64,000 nucleotides of DNA from Eudoraea chungangensis (GTDB taxonomy: Bacteria > Bacteroidota > Bacteroidia > Flavobacteriales > Flavobacteriaceae), in NCBI RefSeq assembly GCF_029360665.1, contig NZ_JARDUB010000003.1:248001-312000 (forward strand), read 5' to 3'. Shown here in pieces: positions 8,844-16,670 of this stretch (its first letter is position 1; each line of letters starts with the position of its first letter). The position numbers were made by a program, and so were the translations under genes. The notes beneath the pieces were generated by a model. The model saw only the letters and a program-made list of their open reading frames with translations. It searched no databases and was not told the origin of the DNA.

Positions 8844-8871
8844 CAAAGTTACTTAAAATGCAAAAAAGCAA
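8844..8871 (-). promoter_or_regulatory. Bacteroidota-type promoter for the small membrane protein-mutL-rhomboid operon
   Basis: On the minus strand, TAACTTTG (8844-8851) matches the TAnnTTTG -7 element. A TTG at 8869-8871 lies 17 bases upstream as the -33 element. The start codon is 13 bases downstream. Confidence 0.55.
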
Positions 8872-8952
8872 GGGGTTTTACTTCCCAAAAATTGTTAACA
8901 CTTTAAGACCAAAGAAATTGGCCTAAATAAACTACAAATATTGGAAAACCGA

Positions 8953-9429
8953 TTAACGAGAGACCATTTTTATGGCGGCTATGGCTGCTTCGGCACCTTT
9001 GTTCCCATGCTTTCCACCGGATCTGTCTTTTGCCTGTTGAAAAGTATTATCGGTAAGGACGCAAAAAATTACCGGAATGTCTAATTGAAGATTAACATCC
9101 ATTATGCCCTGTGCAGTAGCACTACAAACAAAGTCAAAATGTTTGGTTTCACCCTGAATTAAGCTTCCGATAGCCACCACAGCATCTACTTTTTCTTCCA
9201 GAATCATACGTTTACATCCTAAAGGCAATTCAAAGCTCCCGGGAACATTTAATCGAATGATATTCTTTTTCTCCACCTTACAATCCAGTAAGGTCAACTC
9301 AGCTCCATCAAAAAGTGCTTCTGTAATTTCAGAATTCCACTCGGATACCACCAAGCCAATTTTAAAATTTCTAGCGTCCGGCAAGGAAGCTTTATCATAA
9401 AAGGATAGATTCTTTCCCGCTGTAGCCAT
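8953..9429 (-). CDS. ribH: 6,7-dimethyl-8-ribityllumazine synthase
   Basis: This enzyme condenses ribityl-aminouracil with dihydroxybutanone phosphate in the penultimate step of riboflavin synthesis and usually forms an icosahedral shell. Family motifs seen are SEWNSEIT (substrate-binding Trp), VPGSFELPLGCKRM, AIGSLIQGETKHFDFV with the conserved GE-T-HF block and catalytic His, and FCVLTDNTFQQAKDRSGGKHGNKGAEAA near the end (described here in two overlapping parts). Its 158 residues are the usual length. It starts 6 bases after the TPR gene and probably shares that gene's promoter. Confidence 0.96.
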   Translation of the reverse strand: MATAGKNLSFYDKASLPDARNFKIGLVVSEWNSEITEALFDGAELTLLDCKVEKKNIIRLNVPGSFELPLGCKRMILEEKVDAVVAIGSLIQGETKHFDFVCSATAQGIMDVNLQLDIPVIFCVLTDNTFQQAKDRSGGKHGNKGAEAAIAAIKMVSR

Positions 9430-9435
9430 TAGAAC

Positions 9436-10197
9436 CTAATTTTTTGCCATTCCAATGAAGGCATCGATAGTTTTGGCTTCCTCTGACTCTGGAAATTCAT
9501 CTTTGATTCTAACAAAATACTCCAAAGCCTTTTGTTTTTGCCCTAAATCTAAAGAAGTGACTCCGGCCTTATACAAATATCTTGGAGTTGTAAAACTATT
9601 TAAATCATGATTAAAAGCTCTCTCATAATAGGTCAAGGCCTCAGATGCTTGATCTAATTGCATAAATGCATCTCCTATACCTCCCTTGGCTAAAGCACCC
9701 AATATGGCATCATCTGAAGAAAACTTCTCTAAATGCATTATAGCCTCTTGGTATTGCTTCATATTTAAATAAGCCATTCCGGCAGAATAACTGGATAAAT
9801 TAGCGGCCTTAGTTCCTTTGTATTCGTCAATAATATCAAGAAACCCATATTTACCTTGCGCCCCATTCAAAGAAAGATTAAATAAAGAGTCCTTTTGTGT
9901 GGTGCTGTTTAAAGCTTGGTCGAAGTATTGTTGTGGATAGAACATTTCATTGGCAGCCATTGTCTCCTTTGGCTTTTGAATAAACTGGCTATAGGCCAAA
10001 TAGCCCAGAACTGCCACAGCAATCACTCCAATTATTCCTAAAATGTAATTCTGATTCCTAGCTACCCATTGTTCTGATCTAGAGGCACTCTCATCTAAGC
10101 TACTAAAAACTTCAGCCGTTGCGCTATTCTGCATATCCAACTCATTCTCTTCGGCTTTATTCTTTGGTTTGTAACCTCTTTTCTTATATGTTGCCAT
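9436..10197 (-). CDS. TPR-containing single-span membrane protein (YfgM-like)
   Basis: A basic cytoplasmic N-terminus (KKRGYKPKNKAEENE) is followed by one membrane segment (YILGIIGVIAVAVLGYLAY, about residues 51-69). A soluble region then holds about four TPR-like helical pairs, such as SAGMAYLNMKQYQEAIMHLEKF and GDAFMQLDQASEALTYYERA. The layout resembles YfgM, an ancillary subunit of the secretion translocon, and the type commonly found upstream of ribH in flavobacteria. The role is inferred from layout only. It has a good -7 box upstream and is followed by ribH after 6 bases. Confidence 0.75.
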   Translation of the reverse strand: MATYKKRGYKPKNKAEENELDMQNSATAEVFSSLDESASRSEQWVARNQNYILGIIGVIAVAVLGYLAYSQFIQKPKETMAANEMFYPQQYFDQALNSTTQKDSLFNLSLNGAQGKYGFLDIIDEYKGTKAANLSSYSAGMAYLNMKQYQEAIMHLEKFSSDDAILGALAKGGIGDAFMQLDQASEALTYYERAFNHDLNSFTTPRYLYKAGVTSLDLGQKQKALEYFVRIKDEFPESEEAKTIDAFIGMAKN

Positions 10198-10217
10198 GAT
10201 TTACTTTATTGGTCGCG

Positions 10218-10247
10218 CAAAAATAAAGTTTTTATCCAAAACCAAAA
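10218..10247 (-). promoter_or_regulatory. Bacteroidota-type promoter for TPR gene-ribH
   Basis: On the minus strand TATTTTTG (10218-10225) matches TAnnTTTG, with TTTTG at 10243-10247 as the -33 element after a 17-base spacer. The ATG at 10197 is 20 bases downstream. It is divergent from, and close to, the recF box at 10262. Confidence 0.55.
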
Positions 10248-10261
10248 GCCAAATTATTCGT

Positions 10262-10269
10262 TATTTTTG
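10262..10269 (+). promoter_or_regulatory. Putative -7 box for recF
   Basis: TATTTTTG matches TAnnTTTG, 43 bases before the recF ATG. No convincing -33 TTG was seen at the usual distance. Confidence 0.4.
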
Positions 10270-10312
10270 GATAATTTGCATGTTTCATTTATACCGCTAA
10301 TTGCCTGCCCGA

Positions 10313-11392
10313 ATGTTTCTCCGAAATCTATCCCTTGTAAACTATAAAAACTTCGATTCTCAAAGCTTCGAATTTGACGCTAAAATTAACTGTTTTGTTG
10401 GGGCAAATGGGATAGGCAAAACAAATATTCTCGATGCTATTTATCATTTAGCCATCGGTAAAAGTTATTTTAATCCAATGGCCAGTCAGAATATTAGACA
10501 TGGGGAAGACTTTTTTATGATAGAAGGCACCTTTGAGATTAAAGATAGACCAGAAAAAGTAGTTTGCAGTTTTAAAAGAGGAGTAAAGAAAATAATTAAA
10601 AGGAACAATAAAGTATATGAAAGATTATCAGACCATGTGGGTTTGGTTCCTCTTGTAATCATCTCTCCTGTAGACAGGAATTTAATCTTAGAAGGCAGCG
10701 ACGTCCGTCGAAAGTTTATTGACAGTGTAATTTCACAGTCAGACCGACTTTATCTAGACACCCTAATTAAGTACAACAGAACCTTGCAACAACGCAATAC
10801 TTTACTTAAATACTTTGCCCTTAACCACACCTTCGACCTAGACACATTAACAGTTTACGATGAACAATTAGACGTATATGGCACGGAAATATTTATAAAA
10901 CGCAAACAGTTCATTGAAGAATTTACACCAATTTTTAAACAGCAATACCTCTCTATTTCGGGAGGCAAAGAAGATGTTAGTATCGTATATGACAGTAAAC
11001 TAAAGACTGAAAATTTAAAAAGTCTATTGCAACGAAGTTTGGAGAAAGATAGAAATCTTCAATATAGCTCTGTTGGAATCCACAAAGATGATCTGCTTTT
11101 TGAAATTAAAGATTATCCGGTAAAAAAATTTGGCAGTCAAGGGCAACAAAAATCATTCCTTATTGCTTTAAAATTTGCACAATTTCAGTTCTTGAAATCC
11201 CATGCCACTTCTTCTCCTTTATTGCTGCTTGATGATATTTTCGACAAACTGGATGAACATAGGGTAAGACATATAATAACCTTGGTTGACGAAGAGAATT
11301 TTGGTCAAATTTTTATAAGTGATACCCACCCTGAGCGTACAGAAGAAATAGTTAAATCTATCCATCAGTCTTATAAAATTTTTAAATTGTAG
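10313..11392 (+). CDS. recF: DNA replication and repair protein RecF
   Basis: RecF is an SMC-like ATPase that helps load RecA at single-strand gaps. Walker A is GANGIGKT (residues 30-37). The ABC-type signature region is [17 protein letters not shown], and Walker B is [12 protein letters not shown]. The protein is 359 residues from ATG 10313, the usual length. I prefer this ATG over an in-frame TTG at 10301 because the family starts about 10 residues before NYKNF. It heads a three-gene run with a lipoprotein 1 base downstream and a DUF721 protein. Confidence 0.95.
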   Translation: MFLRNLSLVNYKNFDSQSFEFDAKINCFVGANGIGKTNILDAIYHLAIGKSYFNPMASQNIRHGEDFFMIEGTFEIKDRPEKVVCSFKRGVKKIIKRNNKVYERLSDHVGLVPLVIISPVDRNLILEGSDVRRKFIDSVISQSDRLYLDTLIKYNRTLQQRNTLLKYFALNHTFDLDTLTVYDEQLDVYGTEIFIKRKQFIEEFTPIFKQQYLSISGGKEDVSIVYDSKLKTENLKSLLQRSLEKDRNLQYSSVGIHKDDLLFEIKDYPVKKFGSQGQQKSFLIALKFAQFQFLKSHATSSPLLLLDDIFDKLDEHRVRHIITLVDEENFGQIFISDTHPERTEEIVKSIHQSYKIFKL

Positions 11393-11393
11393 T

Positions 11394-11807
11394 ATGAAAA
11401 AATTCTTTGGCGTCGCTTTTCTATTATTGATCTCTTGTGCCGAAAAAGTCACCCAAGAATCCTTGGCTTTATTGAATGGATACTGGGAAATAAAAGAAGT
11501 GCGTTTTCCAGATGGACAGACCAAAGAATACGAAATCAATCCAACGGTAGACTATTATTTTTTACGAGAAACGACAGGTTATAAAAAAAAAGTGAAACCA
11601 AGAATGGACGGAACTTTTACCATAACCGCAGATTCAGAAGAATTTGAAATACATAGTAGTAAGGAGGAGTTCTGGATCAGCTACAGTAATAATTTGTCAT
11701 CGAGAGAAGAGCAGCTTATTGAAATTTCCAATAATATAATGGTACTGAAGGATAAAGATGGTCTAAGCTATAGGTACAGCCGCTATAATCCTGATAAAAC
11801 ACATTGA
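11394..11807 (+). CDS. Lipoprotein of unknown function (lipocalin-like size)
   Basis: A 137-residue predicted lipoprotein: short basic start, hydrophobic segment and lipobox LLISC with Cys at about residue 15. The mature part begins with an LLNGYWEIKEVRFPDG segment typical of small beta-barrel lipocalin-like proteins ('GxWxI'), followed by alternating strands. I do not recognise a named family. It starts one base after the recF stop, and its stop codon lies two bases before the DUF721 start, so all three genes are likely cotranscribed. Confidence 0.7.
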   Translation: MKKFFGVAFLLLISCAEKVTQESLALLNGYWEIKEVRFPDGQTKEYEINPTVDYYFLRETTGYKKKVKPRMDGTFTITADSEEFEIHSSKEEFWISYSNNLSSREEQLIEISNNIMVLKDKDGLSYRYSRYNPDKTH

Positions 11808-11809
11808 CG

Positions 11810-12103
11810 ATGGCACAGAAAAAAGGCGAGCAACCCCTTAGTAAAATACTCCAAAATTTTATCCAAAAGAATAAACTGCAAGAGGGAATAGACAAAGTAT
11901 TGGTAAATGATGTTTGGAAAAAAACTATGGGTAAAGGGGTGGCAAACTATACTACCGCCATAGAGCTTAGAAGAGGGACACTATTCGTTTCCTTATCTTC
12001 ATCAGTACTTAGAGAAGAGCTCAGCCTGGGGAATTCTAAAATAATTAATATGCTCAACGAAGAATTGGGCAAAGACTTGATTAAGAAACTAGTTTTGCGA
12101 TAA
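11810..12103 (+). CDS. DUF721 (DciA-like) protein
   Basis: A 97-residue protein matching DUF721: LSKILQNFIQKNKLQEGIDKV, then the conserved VWKKTMG...ANYT block, and the strand GTLFVSLSSSVLREELSL. Proteins of this family include DciA, a loader or partner of the replicative helicase in bacteria lacking DnaC. Its place in a recF operon fits a DNA-replication role but does not prove it. ATG 11810 was chosen over TTG 11804, which lies inside the previous gene. Confidence 0.82.
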   Translation: MAQKKGEQPLSKILQNFIQKNKLQEGIDKVLVNDVWKKTMGKGVANYTTAIELRRGTLFVSLSSSVLREELSLGNSKIINMLNEELGKDLIKKLVLR

Positions 12104-12110
12104 AGAGCAA

Positions 12111-12134
12111 CGATAGCATTATCTTATGCTATCG
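12111..12134 (+). terminator. Hairpin downstream of the recF operon
   Basis: CGATAGCAT (12111-12119) and ATGCTATCG (12126-12134) form a perfect 9-bp stem with a 6-base loop, 8 bases after the DUF721 stop. No U-run follows, so it may be a weak or factor-assisted terminator, or an mRNA 3' stabiliser. Confidence 0.4.
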
Positions 12135-12309
12135 AGGACAAACTCCTCTACTAACCATAAGGTAACCTTATACGTTCAAACTTCCTCACTACTAGTCACT
12201 TCTATAAACAACCTAAGAAGAACTGCAGTGTGATAGAATTAATACTTATAAAACCTCAATAAATTGAAGAGTAAGAAAAAACCTAGTATAAGTAAGCCGA
12301 AATAGTGAA

Positions 12310-12729
12310 CTAATAAATCTCACGTCCTGAAAAATGAAAACTACCCTCTATTAAGGCATTCTCATCACTATCAGAACCGTGCACCGCATTTTCGCCTATA
12401 TCTTTCGCAAATAATTTACGAATTGTTCCTTCAGCCGCTTCTTCGGGATTGGTTGCACCAATTAAAGCTCTAAAATCTTCAACTGCATTATCTTTTTCCA
12501 AGATTGCAGAAACTATCGGACCTCTTGTCATAAAAGATACTAATTCTCCAAAGAATGGCCTCTCGCGATGTATGGCATAGAATTCCTGTGCATCTCTCAA
12601 ACTTAATTGCGTATATTTCATGGCCACAATTTTAAAACCAGCAGAAGTTATTTTTTCTAAAATTGCTCCTATATGTCCGTTCTCAACGGCGTCCGGCTTA
12701 ATCATTGTAAATGTTCTGTTCCCTGTCAT
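12310..12729 (-). CDS. ndk: Nucleoside diphosphate kinase
   Basis: The enzyme transfers phosphate from ATP to nucleoside diphosphates through a phosphohistidine. The start [17 protein letters not shown] is the family N-terminus, and the active-site His117 lies in [17 protein letters not shown] and [10 protein letters not shown] match nucleotide-binding segments. I chose the ATG at 12729, which gives 139 residues, the normal length. The longer frame to 12768 would add 13 residues and start upstream of the -7 box. It is followed on its 3' side by a 206-bp gap with two hairpins. Confidence 0.95.
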   Translation of the reverse strand: MTGNRTFTMIKPDAVENGHIGAILEKITSAGFKIVAMKYTQLSLRDAQEFYAIHRERPFFGELVSFMTRGPIVSAILEKDNAVEDFRALIGATNPEEAAEGTIRKLFAKDIGENAVHGSDSDENALIEGSFHFSGREIY

Positions 12730-12744
12730 TCTATAAATTTTGCG

Positions 12745-12752
12745 CAAAAGTA
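12745..12752 (-). promoter_or_regulatory. Putative -7 box for ndk
   Basis: TACTTTTG on the minus strand matches TAnnTTTG and lies 15 bases before the ndk ATG, implying a very short leader. A TTG at 12773-12775 is 20 bases upstream of it. Confidence 0.45.
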
Positions 12753-12777
12753 CGTTTTCTTCAAGCAACCCACAACA

Positions 12778-13827
12778 TTAATACTGTTGTCTTATTTCCA
12801 AAGGAATTTTTCCCTCGTCTTCTATTATTTGAAATTGAATCTCTCTAGTAATAAAATTTAATTTTACCAGGCCAAAGCTTTCATTAAAGACCACATGTCC
12901 TATTCTATATGGGTTTGCTTCGCCCTTGAAATCTTTATAGGCATGTGTTAAACCACTACTAGTAAAATCAACCAAAGGATAGGGTAACCCAGGTATCTCA
13001 GTTTTTGAAAATTCTGAAATATGACGATCGCCCGATAATACAAAAACTCCTTGTGCATCAGATGATACCAATAGTCTTTTAAAACGATCTATTTCATGAG
13101 GAAAATTTCCCCAGCATTCAAAACCGTGCTCGTTTGATAAAAACTGAATACTACTAATAATTATATTGAAATCTGCTTTAGAAGACCTGAGTTCTTTAGA
13201 AAACCAAGTCCATTGCTTCTCTCCCAGTAATTCACCCTGTCCATAGGAATTAGGGCTAATTCTTTTATTGGTCAAAGTATCCGGAGTTAGGGGAGTTCTA
13301 AAATAGCGCGTATCTAGGACAAGAATCTTTACACTGCCCATTTCTCCTTGGTAAGAATAAGAATGATAAATTCCTTCCTGTAAACGACGTGGGTGATTAG
13401 CAGGAACTTCTAAAAAATCTAAAAACGCCTGCTGACTTCCTCTCTTTGAAACAAACTCCTTTCCACCATCGTTAAGCCCGTAGTCATGATCGTCCCAAGT
13501 TCCAATTACTTGTGTCTTTCTTTTTAGCTTTTTATACCCTTTTATGTTATTCTGAGCCTCGTACATTGCTCTGATCTCATTCACGTCTTCCGTGTCTGCA
13601 TAAATATTATCGCCGCCCCAAATCCATAAAACAGGTTTACTTTTAAGAATATCATCCCAAAGCAAATTCTCTATATCCACTTTATTACAAGAGCCAAAAG
13701 CAATTGTTAATTCGGATCCTGGAACGGGTGTATCTGTAAGATCTTTTTTAGTTGAACAGGAAACTAATAATAGAATTAGTAAAAAGAGAAGACTCGGTTT
13801 GCCAAAAATGTATTGTTTTTTTATCAC
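12778..13827 (-). CDS. PhoD-like phosphatase/phosphodiesterase lipoprotein
   Basis: A 349-residue predicted lipoprotein (lipobox LLVSC near residue 24) of the PhoD-like metallophosphatase family. Metal-ligand blocks are visible in order: GSCNK, WGGDNIYAD, GTWDDHDYGLND and LSGDRHISEF. These point to an active phosphodiesterase or phosphomonoesterase on the periplasmic or outer-membrane side, perhaps for phosphorus scavenging. The specific substrate is not determinable. It ends 48 bases upstream of ndk, which has its own -7 box, so the two need not be cotranscribed. Confidence 0.87.
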   Translation of the reverse strand: MIKKQYIFGKPSLLFLLILLLVSCSTKKDLTDTPVPGSELTIAFGSCNKVDIENLLWDDILKSKPVLWIWGGDNIYADTEDVNEIRAMYEAQNNIKGYKKLKRKTQVIGTWDDHDYGLNDGGKEFVSKRGSQQAFLDFLEVPANHPRRLQEGIYHSYSYQGEMGSVKILVLDTRYFRTPLTPDTLTNKRISPNSYGQGELLGEKQWTWFSKELRSSKADFNIIISSIQFLSNEHGFECWGNFPHEIDRFKRLLVSSDAQGVFVLSGDRHISEFSKTEIPGLPYPLVDFTSSGLTHAYKDFKGEANPYRIGHVVFNESFGLVKLNFITREIQFQIIEDEGKIPLEIRQQY

Positions 13828-13913
13828 TATTTAGTTTTACTGAGGGTAGTTGTTAAAATTAGAAAATAGACATGAAAGACCGAACAATTTCTATTATTTA
13901 ATTTTGGTTATAA

Positions 13914-13941
13914 TTGCTATAACTATTTAGTTGTATCTTTG
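13914..13941 (+). promoter_or_regulatory. Promoter for the DHH phosphoesterase-gldI-PPIase operon
   Basis: TATCTTTG (13934-13941) matches TAnnTTTG, with TTG at 13914-13916 after a 17-base spacer. Only 5 bases (CGCGC) separate the box from the ATG at 13947, so the transcript may have no leader. Confidence 0.6.
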
Positions 13942-13946
13942 CGCGC

Positions 13947-14963
13947 ATGAATTCTGAGGACGTTAAAGCCGTGAGAGCCTTGCTCTCCAAACCACAAAGA
14001 ATAGTAATAATACCTCATAAAAATCCCGATGGAGATGCTATCGGTTCTTGTCTGGGGTTATGGCATTACTTAAAAAACCTAGGACTGGAAGCTACTGTGG
14101 TTGCACCAAACGATTACCCTAAATTTCTTAAATGGATGCCCGGTACAGAAAGTATTCTAAACTTTGAAAAACAAAACAGTCAGGCACTAGAAGTTTTAGA
14201 AGCGGCAAGCCTTTGTTTTACCTTAGATTTTAACGATTTAAGCAGAGTTGGCCAGCTTACCCCTATTTTATTAAAAAGTACGGCAAAGTTTATTATGATC
14301 GATCATCACAGATCACCAGATAACTACGCTACAATAACTTATTCTGATCCAAAAATGAGCTCAACCTGTGAAATGATTTACCATTTCATAACTAAGCTCG
14401 ATGGGAAAGATAAAATCACAGAAGACATTGCCAATTGCTTGTATTCTGGAATAGTTACGGATACCGGATCCTTTAAATTTGCAGCTACTACAAGTACAAC
14501 ACACCGAACTGCTGCTACCTTAATGGAAAAAGGCGCGGATAACGCCCTGATTCAAAATCGTATTTTCGACACAAATTCTCCCGAAAGATTACAGCTTTTA
14601 GGTTGTGCACTTAAAAATATGGTTATAATAAAAGAATTTCACACGGCATATACTTTTTTAACGCAAGAAGAGTTAGATACACATAACTATAAAAAAGGAG
14701 ATACTGAAGGCTTCGTAAATTACGGACTTACCATAGAAAGTATTAAGTTTGCGGTCATTTTTATTGAAAACAAAGAAGAGGGTATCATTAAGATTTCCTT
14801 TAGGTCCCAAGGGCAGTTTTCTGTAAATGAATTTGCTAGGGCTCATTTTCATGGGGGAGGACATACCAATGCGGCTGGGGGTAAATCCGATTCCGATATG
14901 AGCACAGCCATTTCTAGATTCACTAAGCTTTTAAATGACTATAAAGACGAATTAAATTCATGA
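13947..14963 (+). CDS. DHH-family phosphoesterase (NrnA-like nanoRNase/pAp phosphatase)
   Basis: A two-domain DHH/DHHA1 phosphoesterase of 338 residues. The metal-binding motifs are IPHKNPDGDAIGS (about residues 22-34), LDFND, MIDHHRSP (the DHH signature) and YSGIVTDTGSF. The C-terminal DHHA1 substrate-binding motif is HFHGGGHTNAAGG. Bacterial relatives such as NrnA degrade very short RNAs and/or dephosphorylate pAp, or cleave cyclic dinucleotide products; which of these applies cannot be told here. It overlaps gldI by 4 bases (ATGA). Confidence 0.9.
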   Translation: MNSEDVKAVRALLSKPQRIVIIPHKNPDGDAIGSCLGLWHYLKNLGLEATVVAPNDYPKFLKWMPGTESILNFEKQNSQALEVLEAASLCFTLDFNDLSRVGQLTPILLKSTAKFIMIDHHRSPDNYATITYSDPKMSSTCEMIYHFITKLDGKDKITEDIANCLYSGIVTDTGSFKFAATTSTTHRTAATLMEKGADNALIQNRIFDTNSPERLQLLGCALKNMVIIKEFHTAYTFLTQEELDTHNYKKGDTEGFVNYGLTIESIKFAVIFIENKEEGIIKISFRSQGQFSVNEFARAHFHGGGHTNAAGGKSDSDMSTAISRFTKLLNDYKDELNS

Positions 14964-15502
14964 AAAGACTGGCATTTCTATCCTTTTTAGTGATCCTTAT
15001 ATCCTGCGGAGGTCCGGAACCGCGCAAACCAATTGAGGCCAGATCTGGTAGCTTTATTAAAGAATCGGTAGAGCGAAACAAAAAGTTACTGAAACAAGAA
15101 GAGGCGCTTTTTAAGCAAATTATAGAAAGAGACAGCTCTCACAACTATTTAAGCACCTCCTTCGGAGCTTACTATTATTATAATCTAGTAGGAGATAGTA
15201 TAGGATATACTCCAGTGGAAGATGACCTGGTAAGACTAACATACAATATTAGAAGCATAACCAATGACACCCTATATAGTATGGTAGATATAGGAATCTT
15301 GGATTACAAAGTAGATAAGCAAGAGTTATTTCCCGGTTTGCGATCTGGGGTTAAACTCTTAAAAGCAAATGAAACTGCAACTTTTTTACTTCCTTCAGCC
15401 CAGGCTTACGGATATCATGGAGATAATAATAAAATAGAACCTAATACACCTATTTTTACCACCATAAAAATTATAGAAATAACAAAAAAAGAAAATTTAT
15501 AA
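14960..15502 (+). CDS. gldI: Gliding motility-associated FKBP-type peptidyl-prolyl isomerase lipoprotein GldI
   Basis: A 180-residue lipoprotein with lipobox LLISC at about residue 16. It carries the GldI-type N-terminus (EARSGSFIKESVERNKKLLKQEE) and an FKBP-like domain ending LLPSAQAYGYHGD...PNTPIFTTIKIIEI. GldI is required for gliding and type IX secretion in Flavobacterium johnsoniae and has FKBP similarity. Its start overlaps the DHH gene, and a second prolyl isomerase follows after 18 bases. The giant type B substrate at 52285 and its PorP/SprF partner fit the same secretion/gliding system. Confidence 0.85.
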   Translation: MKRLAFLSFLVILISCGGPEPRKPIEARSGSFIKESVERNKKLLKQEEALFKQIIERDSSHNYLSTSFGAYYYYNLVGDSIGYTPVEDDLVRLTYNIRSITNDTLYSMVDIGILDYKVDKQELFPGLRSGVKLLKANETATFLLPSAQAYGYHGDNNKIEPNTPIFTTIKIIEITKKENL

Positions 15503-15520
15503 AGATTCAAAATAGAAAAA

Positions 15521-16639
15521 ATGAGAAAACTAAATGTTGTAATAGTACTTGCACTTATTTTATTTGGAAGCTGCACCTCCAGTAAATTTAAAGATTTAGG
15601 CGATGGTTTGTTTGCGGATATTAATACAAATAAAGGCGATATCATCGTTAAACTTGAAATGGACAAGACTCCGGTAACGGTAGCAAATTTTGTCTCTTTG
15701 GCTGAAGGTAATAATCCTTTCGTAAGCGAGCAATACAAAGAACGTAAGTATTACGATGGAATAATTTTTCACCGTGTTATAAAAGACTTTATGATTCAGG
15801 GTGGAGATCCGACGGGTACAGGCCAAGGGAATCCAGGATATAGATTTAAAGATGAGTTTAACGATTCTTTGGTACATGATAAAGCCGGTATCTTGTCTAT
15901 GGCCAATGCCGGGCCCAAAACTAATGGAAGTCAGTTTTTTATAACGCATAAAGAAACACCCTTCTTAAATGGAAGACATACTGTTTTTGGGGAAGTAGTT
16001 AAGGGTTTAGATGTAGTAGATTCAATAGCCAATGTTAAAACTTTTCAGGAGCCTAATAGAAAAGACAAACCTATGGAAGACGTTGTTATGAATTCTATGG
16101 TTATTATACGAAATGGAAAAGAGGCTAAAAACTTCGATGCAGTTAAAGTAATGACCGATTATTTTGCCGAAGAAGAGGCTTTAGTAGCAGCAGAAAGAAA
16201 AGTTAGAATAGATTTTGTTACAGAAATTTCTGAGCAAAAAGCCAACGCCACAGAACTTCCTTCAGGACTTCGAATTTTTACGCTTCAAGAAGGACAAGGT
16301 AAGAAGCCAAGTATTGGTGAAAAAGTTTTGGTTAATTATGCAGGATGGCTAACAGACGGCACCTTGTTCGACAGTAATTATGAAGAAGTAGCGCTTAAAT
16401 TTGGCAAATTCGATGCCAGAAGAAAAGCGGGTAAAGGTTATGAGGCCATCCCCATGGATTACAGCCCGGAATCTCAATTAATTGCTGGATTCAAAGAAGG
16501 TCTACTTAGTATGAAGGTCGGTGATAAAATTAGAGTTTTTATCCCCCCCCATCTTGGATATGGGCCTCAAGGCGGAGGTCCTATACCGCCAAACGCTGAA
16601 TTAGTTTTCGACCTTGAAATTGTCGGAATAACAGAATAA
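15521..16639 (+). CDS. Cyclophilin-FKBP fusion peptidyl-prolyl isomerase lipoprotein
   Basis: A predicted lipoprotein (LILFGSC, Cys near residue 19) with two different isomerase folds in one chain. Residues about 30-200 are a cyclophilin domain: FHRVIKDFMIQGGDPTGTG, LSMANAGPKTNGSQFFIT and FLNGRHTVFGEV contain the catalytic Arg and conserved core. Residues about 240-372 are an FKBP domain: GEKVLVNYAGWLTDGTLFDSN, a flap region with a long insertion, and IPPHLGYGPQGGGPIPPNAELVFDLEIV (described in parts). Acting in the periplasm next to GldI, it may help fold type IX or outer-membrane proteins; that is inference. Confidence 0.9.
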   Translation: MRKLNVVIVLALILFGSCTSSKFKDLGDGLFADINTNKGDIIVKLEMDKTPVTVANFVSLAEGNNPFVSEQYKERKYYDGIIFHRVIKDFMIQGGDPTGTGQGNPGYRFKDEFNDSLVHDKAGILSMANAGPKTNGSQFFITHKETPFLNGRHTVFGEVVKGLDVVDSIANVKTFQEPNRKDKPMEDVVMNSMVIIRNGKEAKNFDAVKVMTDYFAEEEALVAAERKVRIDFVTEISEQKANATELPSGLRIFTLQEGQGKKPSIGEKVLVNYAGWLTDGTLFDSNYEEVALKFGKFDARRKAGKGYEAIPMDYSPESQLIAGFKEGLLSMKVGDKIRVFIPPHLGYGPQGGGPIPPNAELVFDLEIVGITE

Positions 16640-16640
16640 A

Positions 16641-16670
16641 AAAAATCCCGATAGAAATATCGGGATTTTT
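16641..16670. terminator. Bidirectional intrinsic terminator between the PPIase gene and pepD
   Basis: ATCCCGAT (16645-16652) pairs with ATCGGGAT (16659-16666) around a 6-base loop. The stem extends by A-T pairs on both sides (16641-16644 with 16667-16670), giving a T-run on either strand. It sits exactly between two convergent stop codons. Confidence 0.85.

Noticed and set aside
12104-12309. tRNA or structured RNA in the gap after the recF operon
   Set aside because: No cloverleaf arms or T-loop consensus were seen; only two simple inverted repeats are present.
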